A DNA stretch of 64,000 nt from Marivirga lumbricoides (GCF_014636295.1 NZ_BMEC01000004.1:1-64000); one strand, 5' to 3'. Positions 9,461-19,124 are shown, counted from the stretch's first letter. A program made the numbers and translations. Notes: a model not told the origin generated them from the letters alone.

Positions 9461-10555
9461 TTAATTAGTCATTTCTACTTTTGTTGTTCCTGCCATATTA
9501 GCATTTCTAATAGCTATTTGCCTGGCCGCTTTTTTAGCTATTTCTTCAAATGCTTCTGAAGAAACATCATTTTTCATTGCTGAAGGATAGCCTGAATCAC
9601 CACTTTCACGGATTGATTGCACCAAAGGAATCTGTCCCAGAAAAGGAATTTCATATCTTTCACTCAGCTTATATCCACCACCTTCACCAAATATAAAGTA
9701 TTTATTTTCAGGAAGTTCTTCAGGGGTAAAATACGCCATATTTTCAACTAAGCCTAAAATTGGCACATTAATTTGAGGCTGTTTAAACATCGCAATTGCT
9801 TTTTGTGCATCAGCCAATGCCACTTTTTGCGGAGTGGTAACAATTAAGGCCCCAGTAACAGGAATAGTTTGCACCATGGTTAAGTGAATATCACTGGTTC
9901 CCGGAGGTAAATCAATTAATAAATAATCTAATTCACCCCAGTCTGTATCACCTAAAAATTGTTTAAGTGCAGAGCTTGCCATTGGGCCTCTCCAAACCAC
10001 TGCATTATCCGGAGGCGTTAAAAAACCTATGGATATCAGCTTAATTCCATATTGTTCTATGGGAATAATTACGTTCTTGCCATTTATTTCTTTTACTTCT
10101 GGTTGCTCATGCTCACAATTAAACATGGTAGGTATCGATGGGCCAAATATATCAGCATCAATTAAACCTACTTTGGCACCTGACTGTGCAAGTGACACCG
10201 CAAGGTTAGCAGAAACAGTAGATTTACCAACCCCACCTTTACCTGAAGCAATCGCAATAATATTTTTTACATTGGGAAGTAAAGGAGCAGTACTTCTGGT
10301 TGAGGTAACATCTGAAGTCATATTAGGGAAAACCTGAAAATCAGCCCCTACATTTTTATGAATAGCATCTATGCAATCATTTTTGATAAGTTCTTTCAAA
10401 GGACAGGCTGGCGTGGTTAATACAACTGTAAAATAAATAGCATTGCCATCTATGCTAATATCTTTAATCATATTTAAACTGACCAAATCTTTCTTTAGGT
10501 CAGGATCCATCACTTGAGCTAATGCTTTTAATATATTATCTTGTGTAATTGCCAT
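9461..10555 (-). CDS. mrp: Mrp/NBP35-family P-loop ATPase, Fe-S carrier
   Basis: Residues 1-85 form a MIP18/DUF59 domain (with the TTPACPL motif), followed by a MinD-like P-loop ATPase with the deviant Walker A motif GKGGVGKST (105-113) and the DLPPGTSD segment. Mrp/ApbC proteins carry Fe-S clusters to apo-enzymes in the cytoplasm. The length of 364 residues is normal. The paired CxxC seen in many family members near the C-terminus is not present in recognisable form, as in several Bacteroidota relatives. It is transcribed away from dnaG and is followed directly by the NifU-like gene. Confidence 0.93.
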   Translation of the reverse strand: MAITQDNILKALAQVMDPDLKKDLVSLNMIKDISIDGNAIYFTVVLTTPACPLKELIKNDCIDAIHKNVGADFQVFPNMTSDVTSTRSTAPLLPNVKNIIAIASGKGGVGKSTVSANLAVSLAQSGAKVGLIDADIFGPSIPTMFNCEHEQPEVKEINGKNVIIPIEQYGIKLISIGFLTPPDNAVVWRGPMASSALKQFLGDTDWGELDYLLIDLPPGTSDIHLTMVQTIPVTGALIVTTPQKVALADAQKAIAMFKQPQINVPILGLVENMAYFTPEELPENKYFIFGEGGGYKLSERYEIPFLGQIPLVQSIRESGDSGYPSAMKNDVSSEAFEEIAKKAARQIAIRNANMAGTTKVEMTN

Positions 10556-10721
10556 AAAATGTTTGCTTAAAAAAACTTACTTTTGCTAATCGCATTGCGA
10601 AGTTAAACTTATTCAAATTAGCTAACAATGTTAGACCGTAATTAGTTGTAAATAGCTTGCATTAAAGGCGAAAAAATCAGAGTAAATTCAGAAAATCGTT
10701 ATCAGTTTGAGTTTATAACCC

Positions 10722-10749
10722 TTGCATAATTAACTATTGCTTAGGTTTG
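10722..10749 (+). promoter_or_regulatory. dnaG promoter (-33 TTG, -7 TAGGTTTG)
   Basis: TTG (10722-10724), a 17-bp spacer and TAGGTTTG (10742-10749) match the Bacteroidota housekeeping promoter pattern. The -7 box ends 41 bp before the dnaG start. Confidence 0.6.
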
Positions 10750-10790
10750 TTTAGACAAAGTAACTCCAACAATGAATTAAGTAATTACCA

Positions 10791-12713
10791 ATGAATTTAA
10801 GTCAAAAAACTATTCGGGATGTACAAGAGCGTGTTGATATAGAGGAAGTAGTTTCTGATTTTGTACCGCTCAAAAAGAAAGGTCAAAACCTATGGGCCTG
10901 CTGTCCTTTTCATGAAGAAAAGTCTCCTTCGTTTTCAGTTTCTCCAAATAAAGGAATATATAAGTGTTTTGGTTGCGGTAAGGCAGGTGATGCCATTCAA
11001 TTCATCATGGATTTGGAAGGGTTGAGTTTCCCTGAAGCTATTAAGCAACTGGCTGAAAAATATGGCATTGAAATAGAAGAGGATCAACTGATGCCTGAGG
11101 ACCAGGTGAAATATAATGAAAGGGAAAGTTTATTCATTATCTTAAATTTTGCTGCCGAATATTTCAAGAACCTCTTACATCACCATGAAGAGGGACAGTC
11201 CATTGGTTTAAGTTATTTTAAGGAGAGGGGGTTTTCTAAAAATACTATTGAAGAATTTGATCTGGGTTATTCTCTCAATAATTGGGATGGCTTACTAAAT
11301 GCAGCAAAAAAGGCAGGACATTCTGAGGAATTGCTGGAGAAAGCTGGACTTATTATTAAAAAAGAAGATAAAACCTACGATAGATTTAGAAACAGAGTCA
11401 TTTTTCCTATACATTCTATTGCAGGTAAGCCTATTGCTTTTGGCGCAAGAATTTTAGTAAATGACAAAAAGCAACCTAAGTACATAAATTCTCCTGAGAC
11501 TGAGGTTTACCACAAAAGCGATGTGCTGTATGGTATTTCGCAGGCCAAGCAACACATCCGAAACCTTGAGAATTGTTATCTTGTGGAAGGGTACACTGAT
11601 GTGATTTCGCTTCATCAGTCAGGAGTAAAAAATGTGGTGGCTTCTTCAGGAACCTCTCTTACTACAAATCAAATTAAATTGATAGGGAGGTACAGTCAAA
11701 ATATCACCGTCCTTTTTGATGGTGATGCTGCAGGAATTAAAGCCTCACTAAGAGGTATAGATCTTATTTTGGAAGGAGGGTTAAACGTTAAGGTAGTCCT
11801 TTTTCCGGATGGTGAAGATCCGGACAGCTATTCTCAGAAAATGGGAGAGGAGGCTTTTAAGAATTACCTCACTGAAAATGCTAAAGATTTCATTCGTTTC
11901 AAATCAGACTTACTGCTTCAGGAAACTAAAAAAGATCCGATTCGAAAAGCAGAAACCATTCAGGATATAGTTAGGTCTATTGCTAAAATTCCTGATCCTG
12001 TAAAGCGTGCCATCTATATTAAAGAGTGTAGTGATATACTTGAAATAGATGAGGCAATATTGGTGGCCGAGCAGAATAAGATACTACTCAGGGAAAAACA
12101 GGTTAAAGGTGATATTACACAAAGGCAGGCTAATCAATTGAGTGAAAGCTTTAGCCAGGCTCCTGAGCAGATTCAGAAGAAATATTCTCCTTTTGAGGTG
12201 GCCGCCATTCAGGAAAAGGAAAGTGTAAGACTTCTGCTTAGTTATGGAGATTTGCCGGTTGCTGAAAATACATTGGTGGTGGAGTACCTGCTTAAGGAGT
12301 TGAGTGATGCTGAATTTGTTCACCCGGTATATTCGGAGATCTTACAGGAATTTAAGTTGAATTTAGCAGAAGGTAAAATTTTGAATGAAGCTTATTTTAT
12401 AAAAAATGGCTCTGAAGAAGTGAGAAAAGCTATATTTTCATTGTTTACTGATAGGTATACATTAAGTGAGAACTGGGAAAATAAGTTTCAGATTTATACA
12501 GTTCATGAAAAACATATTTTGAATGATTCAATTTATATTCATGTGCTGCGCCTCAAACATAGGGCTATTTTGCATCTTTTTGACCAGAATACGCAGAAAC
12601 TTCGTGCTGCCACATCGGTAGAGGAGGAAAGTAAACTTTTGCAATATCAAATGCAGCTCAATCAGGCAAAGTTGGAGATTGGAAATCTTTTAGGAATGGT
12701 TGTGGTGAAATAA
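10791..12713 (+). CDS. dnaG: DNA primase
   Basis: DnaG makes the RNA primers for lagging-strand synthesis. The 640-residue protein has the CHC2 zinc finger (C38, H41, C59, C62; CPFHEEKSPSFSV and YKCFGCG), the catalytic core, and a Toprim fold with VEGYTD (Glu266) and the metal-binding DGD (310-312). The C-terminal 200 residues form the less conserved helicase-interaction part. Start chosen at the ATG just before the family's usual opening, ISQ/LSQKTI-like, and behind a good promoter. It is the first gene of a plus-strand stretch that continues with ribBA. Confidence 0.97.
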   Translation: MNLSQKTIRDVQERVDIEEVVSDFVPLKKKGQNLWACCPFHEEKSPSFSVSPNKGIYKCFGCGKAGDAIQFIMDLEGLSFPEAIKQLAEKYGIEIEEDQLMPEDQVKYNERESLFIILNFAAEYFKNLLHHHEEGQSIGLSYFKERGFSKNTIEEFDLGYSLNNWDGLLNAAKKAGHSEELLEKAGLIIKKEDKTYDRFRNRVIFPIHSIAGKPIAFGARILVNDKKQPKYINSPETEVYHKSDVLYGISQAKQHIRNLENCYLVEGYTDVISLHQSGVKNVVASSGTSLTTNQIKLIGRYSQNITVLFDGDAAGIKASLRGIDLILEGGLNVKVVLFPDGEDPDSYSQKMGEEAFKNYLTENAKDFIRFKSDLLLQETKKDPIRKAETIQDIVRSIAKIPDPVKRAIYIKECSDILEIDEAILVAEQNKILLREKQVKGDITQRQANQLSESFSQAPEQIQKKYSPFEVAAIQEKESVRLLLSYGDLPVAENTLVVEYLLKELSDAEFVHPVYSEILQEFKLNLAEGKILNEAYFIKNGSEEVRKAIFSLFTDRYTLSENWENKFQIYTVHEKHILNDSIYIHVLRLKHRAILHLFDQNTQKLRAATSVEEESKLLQYQMQLNQAKLEIGNLLGMVVVK

Positions 12714-12815
12714 GAAGGCGTTGAACTTGATAAGTATAAATGCAGTACCACTATTTTTTGAACACTGATAGTGAGGATTCGTTAGGGAAGAGGCAGGGGA
12801 CTAAAAATTAATAGT

Positions 12816-12823
12816 TACCTTTG
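12816..12823 (+). promoter_or_regulatory. Candidate -7 box of ribBA
   Basis: TACCTTTG matches TAnnTTTG and lies 23 bp before the ribBA start codon. No good -33 TTG was found 17-23 bp upstream. There is no sign of an FMN riboswitch in the 133-bp gap. Confidence 0.45.
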
Positions 12824-12846
12824 TGGTTTAATAGTTTTTTAAGTTT

Positions 12847-14070
12847 ATGATATCAGAAAATATCCCACTAGATAGTATAGAAGAAGCCATTCAGGCTATA
12901 AAAAGAGGAGAAATCATTATTGTTGTAGATGATGAGGATCGGGAGAATGAAGGCGATTTTATTTGCGCTGCCGAAAAAGTAACTCCTGAGATTATTAACT
13001 TCATGTCCAAGTACGGGAGAGGCCTCATTTGTGCTTCTATTACAGAGGAAAGATGTGATGAGTTGGGTCTGGAATTGATGGTGGGCAAAAATACAGCGCA
13101 ATTTGAAACGCCATTTACAGTTTCTGTAGATTTAATTGGTCATGGAACCACCACTGGTATCTCTGCCAGTGACAGATCTAAAACCATTCAAGCTTTGGTA
13201 AATCCTAAAACAAAGCCCTCCGAACTGGGAAAACCAGGTCATATCTTTCCTCTAAAAGCTAAAAAGGGAGGTGTTTTAAGAAGAACAGGCCATACTGAAG
13301 CTGCTGTTGACTTTTCCCGACTTGCAGGTTTAATACCCGGAGGAGTTTTAGTGGAAATAATGAATGAAGATGGCACCATGGCCCGGCTTCCTGATTTAAG
13401 GAAAGTAGCAGACCAACATAAATTAAAGTTGGTAACAATTAAAGATCTTATTTCTTACAGACTGGAGCTTGAATCCCTGGTGGAGGAAAAAATAGATGTA
13501 CATATGCCCACTGATTTTGGTGATTTTAAGCTGGTTGCTTTTGAGCAAACTACCACACATGAAAATCATTTGGCTTTAATAAAAGGAGAATGGGAAGAAG
13601 ATGAGCCAGTAATGGTTCGTGTTCACTCTTCTTGTATTACAGGAGATATTTTTGGTTCATGTAGATGTGATTGTGGTCCGCAGTTACATCAGGCTATGGA
13701 AATGATTGAAAATGAAGGTAAAGGTGTGGTTGTTTATATGAACCAGGAAGGGCGAGGAATAGGCCTTATGAATAAGTTGCGAGCCTACAAGCTTCAGGAA
13801 CAGGGAATGGATACTGTAGAGGCTAATCTTCATTTGGGTTTTAAAATGGACGAGAGAGATTACGGTGTAGGGGCGCAAATTTTGCGAAAGCTTGGAATTC
13901 GAAAAATTAAATTAATTTCTAATAATCCAACCAAAAGAGCCGGATTATTAGGATATGGCTTGGAAATTGTGGAAAATGTTGCATTAGAAATTCCACCTAA
14001 TAAGCATAATGAAAATTATTTACGCACAAAAAGAGATAAGATGGGCCATACCATCCTTAAGAAAAGTTAG
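12847..14070 (+). CDS. ribBA: Bifunctional 3,4-dihydroxy-2-butanone-4-phosphate synthase / GTP cyclohydrolase II
   Basis: RibBA supplies both starting branches of riboflavin synthesis: ribulose 5-phosphate to the four-carbon unit (N-terminal domain, about 1-203) and GTP to the pyrimidine (C-terminal domain, about 205-400). Residues [11 protein letters not shown] (28-38) are the acidic active-site loop of RibB, with [11 protein letters not shown] (145-155) farther on. In the RibA half, C263, C274 and C276 (SCITGD..SCRCDCG) bind zinc, and NQEGRGIGL is the arginine-containing catalytic segment. The length of 407 is normal. The next gene begins one base after its stop. Confidence 0.97.
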   Translation: MISENIPLDSIEEAIQAIKRGEIIIVVDDEDRENEGDFICAAEKVTPEIINFMSKYGRGLICASITEERCDELGLELMVGKNTAQFETPFTVSVDLIGHGTTTGISASDRSKTIQALVNPKTKPSELGKPGHIFPLKAKKGGVLRRTGHTEAAVDFSRLAGLIPGGVLVEIMNEDGTMARLPDLRKVADQHKLKLVTIKDLISYRLELESLVEEKIDVHMPTDFGDFKLVAFEQTTTHENHLALIKGEWEEDEPVMVRVHSSCITGDIFGSCRCDCGPQLHQAMEMIENEGKGVVVYMNQEGRGIGLMNKLRAYKLQEQGMDTVEANLHLGFKMDERDYGVGAQILRKLGIRKIKLISNNPTKRAGLLGYGLEIVENVALEIPPNKHNENYLRTKRDKMGHTILKKS

Positions 14071-14071
14071 T

Positions 14072-14695
14072 TTGAAGAAGTCATTAGTCTTTATATTATT
14101 TTTATTTGGTTCAGTAGTTCTGCACAGTCAGGATTTACCTAATGAAATGTGGCATCCCGGGTTAGTTGTATTGGAAGAAGGAGACACGTTAAGAGGCCAG
14201 ATTCAGTATGATTTCAAAACTAATCTGGTACAGCTGGCCATTGACAATAAAATAAAGACTTTTTCTTCTCAGCAAGTGCTTTTTCTGAACTTCCATTGCC
14301 AGTTTTTTAAGCGCTTCAGGTATTTTTATTCCATTCCCTACAGACTAAAAGGTTCTATGAACGTGCCCGTCTTCTTTGAGATATTAGCTGAAGGCAGGTT
14401 AACTTTAATGTCCAGGGAATATGTAGTAGTTGAAAGTATTAACCGCTATGGAAACCCAATGTACAGGCCCTTAGGTGTCGGGGGAACGAGGGAGATTCTC
14501 ACTTATGATTATTATCTGCTTACGGATAATGGAGATATTAATTTGTATTTAGAGAAGAAAAAGGATTTACTACCCTACTTCGGCAGATATGAGGATGAAA
14601 TGGCTAAGTATATCAGGAAAAATAAATTGAAAGTAGATAAGCAGCAGGACTTGGTAAGGATAGTGAATTATTATAATGAAATTGTTCAGGAGTAG
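14072..14695 (+). CDS. Exported protein of unknown function, probable TTG start
   Basis: The open frame begins inside ribBA at 14009, but a TTG codon at 14072, one base after the ribBA stop, gives a clean signal peptide (MKKSLVFILFLFGSVVLHSQ) and is the likely start; this makes a 207-residue protein. After the signal it contains a motif typical of small Bacteroidota periplasmic proteins (GDTLRGQIQYD followed by a beta-rich body) and no Cys or catalytic motif that I recognise. Translation is probably coupled to ribBA. A link to riboflavin is not implied by sequence. Function unknown. Confidence 0.72.
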   Translation: MKKSLVFILFLFGSVVLHSQDLPNEMWHPGLVVLEEGDTLRGQIQYDFKTNLVQLAIDNKIKTFSSQQVLFLNFHCQFFKRFRYFYSIPYRLKGSMNVPVFFEILAEGRLTLMSREYVVVESINRYGNPMYRPLGVGGTREILTYDYYLLTDNGDINLYLEKKKDLLPYFGRYEDEMAKYIRKNKLKVDKQQDLVRIVNYYNEIVQE

Positions 14696-14789
14696 CGGTT
14701 TTATGTGAGCATTTTTTTGCTCCCGATACCAAAAATTCATTAGATCACTTGAAGCAGGTATGCTGAATTAAGAGAAGTTAAAATTACAA

Positions 14790-15572
14790 ATGAAAAGACC
14801 TTTAATACTTGTAAGTAATGACGATGGAATCACCAGTAAGGGGATTCGACATTTAGTAGAAACAATGAAAAGCCTTGGAGAGGTAGTAGTAGTGGCTCCC
14901 AACAGTCCTCAATCTGGTATGGGGCACGCAATTACTATAGGAAATACGCTAAGGTTAGATCCTACTGATATTTACGGGTCAGATGTACAGGCATATGAGT
15001 GCTCTGGAACTCCGGCTGACTGCGTTAAATTGGCAAAGCATCATGTGTTAAAAGATAGAAATGCTGATCTGATTGTCAGTGGGATTAATCATGGAAGCAA
15101 TACTTCTATCAGCGTATTGTATTCAGGCACTATGTCGGCAGCAATTGAAGGAGCTGTAGAAGGAGTTCCTTCCATAGGCTTTTCATTGTGCGATTATGGG
15201 CACGATGCTGATTTTGATCATACTTTACCCTATGTAAAGGCAATTGCAGAACAGGTATTAAAAACAGGTTTGCCAAAATACACAACGCTTAATGTTAATT
15301 TTCCTCCTAAAAGAAATGAAGACTTGAAAGGTGTGAAAATCTGCAGACAGGCGCATGCCAAATGGCAGGAGGAATTCGATCAACGTTATGATCCTAATGG
15401 GAGAAGGTATTTCTGGATGGCAGGAAACTTTGTTAATCATGATAAAGGAGAGGATAATGATGAATGGGCTATTGCAAACAATTATGTTTCGGTAGTGCCT
15501 TGTCAGTTTGATTTAACAGCACATCATACCATCAGTGTATTAAATGATGAGTGGGATATAAATATAAAATAA
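14790..15572 (+). CDS. surE: 5'/3'-nucleotidase SurE
   Basis: SurE is a metal-dependent phosphatase acting on nucleoside monophosphates, linked to stationary-phase survival. The 260-residue protein shows the family motifs: SNDDG (metal ligands D11, D12), APNSPQSGMGHAIT (with S42), CSGTPADCV and SGINHGSNT (metal-binding Asn). Length is normal. A 20-bp gap to xseB and then a 38-bp gap to murB suggest a three-gene operon of otherwise unrelated housekeeping genes. Confidence 0.95.
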   Translation: MKRPLILVSNDDGITSKGIRHLVETMKSLGEVVVVAPNSPQSGMGHAITIGNTLRLDPTDIYGSDVQAYECSGTPADCVKLAKHHVLKDRNADLIVSGINHGSNTSISVLYSGTMSAAIEGAVEGVPSIGFSLCDYGHDADFDHTLPYVKAIAEQVLKTGLPKYTTLNVNFPPKRNEDLKGVKICRQAHAKWQEEFDQRYDPNGRRYFWMAGNFVNHDKGEDNDEWAIANNYVSVVPCQFDLTAHHTISVLNDEWDINIK

Positions 15573-15592
15573 TAATTTAAACTAGTAAAGAC

Positions 15593-15796
15593 ATGGCTAA
15601 GAAGAAGGAGATAGGTTATGAGGAAGCGCTCAAATCACTGGAAGCTTTACTCTACAAAATTGAGAATGACGATATCCCGATGGATAAACTTTCAGCAATG
15701 GTAGATGAGTCAATGGAATTACTAAAAATCTGTAAAGCAAAGCTGAGAGGTGCAGAGGAAAAGGTAGAACAATCTTTTCACGAGCTGGATAATTAA
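15593..15796 (+). CDS. xseB: Exodeoxyribonuclease VII small subunit
   Basis: The 67-residue helical protein matches XseB throughout: YEEALKSLEALLYKIE, the buried middle segment with IPMDKL, then a charged helix LLKICKAKLRGAEEKVE. XseB joins the large subunit XseA to form the single-strand exonuclease. xseA is not within the window, so the subunits are encoded apart here. Confidence 0.92.
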   Translation: MAKKKEIGYEEALKSLEALLYKIENDDIPMDKLSAMVDESMELLKICKAKLRGAEEKVEQSFHELDN

Positions 15797-15834
15797 GCTT
15801 TCGTAATTAGAACAAAGTCTCAATAAAATAATTT

Positions 15835-16860
15835 ATGCCATCGATTAAAAAGTTACAGTCCCTAAAACTGTATAACACTTTTGGCTTTGATGTTTCAGCT
15901 GAATATTTAGTCATTATATCATCTGTAGAAGATCTAAAGGAACTATTTTTAACAAAGGAATGGCACTCTTACCCTCATTTGATAATTGGTGGAGGCAGTA
16001 ATATTTTATTAAGAAGAAATTTTAGAGGATTAGTTGTAGTTAATGCAATTTCAGGAATTGAGGTGATCTCTCAAAATGATAACTTTACTTTAATAAAAGC
16101 AGGAGCCGGTGAAAATTGGCATCAATTTGTGCTCTACTGCATCAATAAAGGATTGGGGGGAATAGAGAATTTATCTCTGATCCCCGGAACGGTAGGAGCC
16201 GCTCCCATGCAGAATATTGGTGCATATGGAGTGGAGATTAAAGATACTTTTCATTCTTTAGAGGCTGTTGAATTAGCTACTGGTCAATTACATACATTTA
16301 ATGCAGAGGATTGCCAGTTTGGTTATCGGGAGAGCATTTTTAAGCATCAATTTAAAGAGAAGTACTTTATTACTTCTGTTACTTTCAAATTGATTCCTGC
16401 AGAAAAACATGTGCTTTCCCTGGACTATGGCGCAATAAAAATACAGCTGAAGGAAGATGAAATTGAATCGCCTACCATAGAAGATGTAAGTAAGGCAGTG
16501 ATTAAAATCAGACAATCAAAATTACCTGACCCAAAAGAAATAGGAAATTCAGGCAGCTTCTTTAAGAACCCTACTGTACCTAAGGAGAAATATGAAGAGC
16601 TGACAGGCAAGTATCCCGAAATACCCGGTTATATTCTTAATGAAGAAGAAGTGAAGTTAGCAGCAGGCTGGTTAATTGAGCAGGCTGGTTGGAAGGGCTA
16701 CTGTGAAAACGGAGTGGGAGTGCATGCAAAACAGGCCCTGGTACTGGTTAATTATGGTGAAGGAAATGGTGAGGCAGTTGAGGAACTGGCAAAAAAAATT
16801 CAGGATTCAGTTGCTGAAAAATTTGGTGTGCAACTAAGTCCTGAAGTGAATTTTGTGTAA
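15835..16860 (+). CDS. murB: UDP-N-acetylenolpyruvoylglucosamine reductase
   Basis: MurB reduces the enolpyruvyl group to make UDP-MurNAc, using FAD and NADPH, in the cytoplasmic part of peptidoglycan synthesis. Visible family features are the FAD-binding IGGGSNILL segment, LSLIPGTVGAAPMQNIGAYG, the YRESIFK motif, and GNSGSFFKNP with the catalytic Ser. The C-terminal part with AAGWLIEQAGWKG and the length of 341 residues place it in the type I (E. coli-like) branch. The end of the gene is 28 bp from the convergent lipoprotein gene. Confidence 0.96.
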   Translation: MPSIKKLQSLKLYNTFGFDVSAEYLVIISSVEDLKELFLTKEWHSYPHLIIGGGSNILLRRNFRGLVVVNAISGIEVISQNDNFTLIKAGAGENWHQFVLYCINKGLGGIENLSLIPGTVGAAPMQNIGAYGVEIKDTFHSLEAVELATGQLHTFNAEDCQFGYRESIFKHQFKEKYFITSVTFKLIPAEKHVLSLDYGAIKIQLKEDEIESPTIEDVSKAVIKIRQSKLPDPKEIGNSGSFFKNPTVPKEKYEELTGKYPEIPGYILNEEEVKLAAGWLIEQAGWKGYCENGVGVHAKQALVLVNYGEGNGEAVEELAKKIQDSVAEKFGVQLSPEVNFV

Positions 16861-16888
16861 TTTATTTGATGGCTTTCTTCTGGTTCAG

Positions 16889-17407
16889 TTACCTGATTAA
16901 GTTAATTATGAGTGAAACCTGTAAATTTTCGTCAGTGCCGTTCTCATCTAAATCCACAGCAATAGTTTGATCAAGCATAAGATTCATTGTGTTATCAGTA
17001 AGGTTGCTTACGCTGAAAATAATCTCCTCTTCATTATCCTCCTGAGAAATTACTAACTGATTGTTGCTGAACGAATAAGTAGCTTCTTCCTCAATATCTT
17101 CTTCTGATATGATTACTACCTTATTATCTTCACCAAACTGAATTTGAAAACTCTCAAACAGAGTGCTCGAGTTGGGGCTTAGCAATATATTAAGCAGCAG
17201 GCTTTCTGTTTCATCTAAACCCAATAATTCAGGTGGTACATCAGTAATATCAACACCATTAATTGATACATCAGGGTCTAACTCACTTATTGTCCATATA
17301 CCAACAACTGTTTCAGGATCGGTATTTTTGTCTTCATCTTTGCTGCATGCCTGTAACATTAAAAGAGTGAGTGAAAATAAAAATGCACTTTTAATTAATT
17401 TTTTCAT
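16889..17407 (-). CDS. Predicted lipoprotein of unknown function
   Basis: The 172-residue protein has a lipoprotein signal with lipobox LMLQAC (Cys21), then an acidic stretch. The segment VVGIWTISEL and the following beta-rich, Asp/Glu-rich body look like the lipocalin-type small lipoproteins common in Bacteroidota, but the match is weak. It lies 16 bp after the dCMP deaminase gene and is likely co-transcribed. No function can be assigned. Confidence 0.75.
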   Translation of the reverse strand: MKKLIKSAFLFSLTLLMLQACSKDEDKNTDPETVVGIWTISELDPDVSINGVDITDVPPELLGLDETESLLLNILLSPNSSTLFESFQIQFGEDNKVVIISEEDIEEEATYSFSNNQLVISQEDNEEEIIFSVSNLTDNTMNLMLDQTIAVDLDENGTDENLQVSLIINLIR

Positions 17408-17423
17408 TTTATGTATATTTATA

Positions 17424-17906
17424 TTAAATCATATGTGTAACATTCTGTAGATTTCCTTCATATTTTTCTACATCAACGCCAAATTTCTGCAAAAAGTCTA
17501 ACCCCTCATCGGAAGCCAGCCCTTTATATTCTGCGTAGGAATTAAGATAAATTACCTTTTTTATCCCCATGCTAAATATAATGCGTGCGCAGGAAAGGCA
17601 TGGAGATAAAGTTACATATAAAGTTGAATTTTCTACTGAAGCTTTATTTTTTACAGCGTACATGATGGCATTCTGTTCGGCATGGATGGCCAACATACAA
17701 CTTCCTTTTGAATCACTTCCGCAGCCTTTGTCCGGAAATTCTTCATCGCAGTTATGTGTTCCCGCTGGTGGACCATTATAGCCGATAGAAATAATCCTGG
17801 TGTCCTTTGTAAGAACAGCACCTACGTGGCGTTTAATACAATGGGATCGTTTAGCCAGATTTACGGCTAATTCCATGAAAATATCTTCAAATTGTGGTTT
17901 TTCCAT
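17424..17906 (-). CDS. Deoxycytidylate (dCMP) deaminase family protein
   Basis: The protein has the zinc deaminase signature: HAEQNA (H75 ligand, E77 proton shuttle) and PCLSC (C103, C106), plus GYNGPPAGTHNCDE upstream, which is typical of dCMP deaminases (ComEB type). It should convert dCMP to dUMP as a source of dTMP. The ATG at 17906 gives the normal MEKPQFEDIFMELA opening; the longer frame starts with TTG at 17912 and adds only two residues. Extra Cys at 53, 62 and 70 may form a second metal site, as in other family members. Confidence 0.93.
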   Translation of the reverse strand: MEKPQFEDIFMELAVNLAKRSHCIKRHVGAVLTKDTRIISIGYNGPPAGTHNCDEEFPDKGCGSDSKGSCMLAIHAEQNAIMYAVKNKASVENSTLYVTLSPCLSCARIIFSMGIKKVIYLNSYAEYKGLASDEGLDFLQKFGVDVEKYEGNLQNVTHMI

Positions 17907-17987
17907 AAACAAATATAAAGCTTACTTAGTAGTAAGAAATGAAAAATTGTAAATTGCTTTCAAATATTATAAAAAAACAAATTAACC

Positions 17988-18533
17988 ATGAAAAGAATAT
18001 TAAGAACGACTTTTTTATTTTGCTTATTGGGGGGCATCTTAACTTTTGATGCACTGGCACAGGATGCTCTAAAACAAAAGCCCAGCCCGCTTGGCTTGGT
18101 TACTTATAAGTTTGAAGATGCCTATGTAAAGGTAACTTACAGCAGGCCACACCTTAGAGGCAGAGATGCTTTCAAAGAAAATTCTGAGTTGGCTCCATTA
18201 GGTAAAGTATGGAGAACAGGAGCTAATGAGGCTACTGAAATTACTTTAACAAAGGATGTTACGTTAGCAGGCAAAGCAGTGCCAGCTGGAACTTATACCA
18301 TTTTTACAATTCCTAATGAAAAGACCTGGACTGTAATCCTTAATAAAGACCTGGGACAGTGGGGAGCGTATAAATATGATCCCGAGCAGGATTTTGTGCA
18401 GTTTGAAGTGCCTGTAAGTGAGGCAGAAGAGAGCTATGAGCCTTTTACAATTATGTTTGATCAGAAAAATGGTGAAGTAAGTATGCAGATGGTATGGGAT
18501 AAAACTTTAGTTACTATTCCTATTGAGTTTTAA
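17988..18533 (+). CDS. Exported DUF2911 family protein
   Basis: The 181-residue protein has a signal peptide ending near DALAQ (residue 25) followed by a DUF2911 domain: VKVTYSRPHLRGR, GKVWRTGANEATEI, and AGTYTIFTIPNEKTWTVILNK are hallmarks. The family is abundant in Bacteroidota, periplasmic, and of unknown biochemical role. It has its own terminator. Confidence 0.88.
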   Translation: MKRILRTTFLFCLLGGILTFDALAQDALKQKPSPLGLVTYKFEDAYVKVTYSRPHLRGRDAFKENSELAPLGKVWRTGANEATEITLTKDVTLAGKAVPAGTYTIFTIPNEKTWTVILNKDLGQWGAYKYDPEQDFVQFEVPVSEAEESYEPFTIMFDQKNGEVSMQMVWDKTLVTIPIEF

Positions 18534-18561
18534 TATCAAATAATATTTATATATTTAATGG

Positions 18562-18588
18562 AAGCTACCAATTTGGTAGCTTTTTTTA
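18562..18588 (+). terminator. Intrinsic terminator after DUF2911 gene
   Basis: AAGCTACC-AATTT-GGTAGCTT followed by seven T, about 30 bp after the stop codon. Confidence 0.85.
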
Positions 18589-18615
18589 TTTCTCAACAAT
18601 TGGATAAGCTGTTAT

Positions 18616-19041
18616 ATGAAAATTGTTAAGGAGTTTAAAGAATTTGCCATCAAAGGAAATGTTTTTGACATGGCAGTGGGTATTATTATAGGTACTGCTT
18701 TTACCAAAGTGGTCAGTTCTTTTGTCAAAGATATTTTAATGCCTTTGTTGAGCCTTGCTATTGGAGAGGTAAACTTTACTAATTTAAGTTTAGTATTGAA
18801 GGAGGAAGTGAAAGATGATTCCGGTACTGTAGTTCAGGAATTAGTGGCACTTAACTATGGGGCTTTTATTCAATTTATACTTGATTTTCTGATTATTGCG
18901 TTTTGTATTTTTATGGTTGTGAGAATATTTAACAGGTTAAAGCGTAAGTCAGATGTAGTAGAAGTAGTTGAAGTGCCTACTCCTAAAGATATTGAACTTT
19001 TATCTGAGATCAGGGATTTACTGAAAGACAGGAAGGGATAG
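18616..19041 (+). CDS. mscL: Large-conductance mechanosensitive channel
   Basis: MscL opens under membrane tension to release solutes after osmotic down-shock. The 141-residue protein has the N-terminal amphipathic helix (KEFAIKGNVFDMAVGIIIG), the pore helix TM1, a periplasmic loop, TM2 (about 78-100) and a cytoplasmic helix bundle at the C-terminus (LLSEIRDLL). These are the standard elements in normal order and size. It begins 28 bp after a strong terminator, so it likely has its own promoter in a very short gap. Confidence 0.96.
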   Translation: MKIVKEFKEFAIKGNVFDMAVGIIIGTAFTKVVSSFVKDILMPLLSLAIGEVNFTNLSLVLKEEVKDDSGTVVQELVALNYGAFIQFILDFLIIAFCIFMVVRIFNRLKRKSDVVEVVEVPTPKDIELLSEIRDLLKDRKG

Positions 19042-19124
19042 TAAAATGAGTAGGTATTGAAAAATACTGCTGTATATCCTTTTTCGATTTTATAACTCGT
19101 TTTTTCACCTGAATCTCACCAGAT

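Noticed and set aside
12714-12846. FMN riboswitch before ribBA
   Set aside because: The conserved FMN aptamer words are missing; there is only a small CACTAT/ATAGTG stem and a -7 box.
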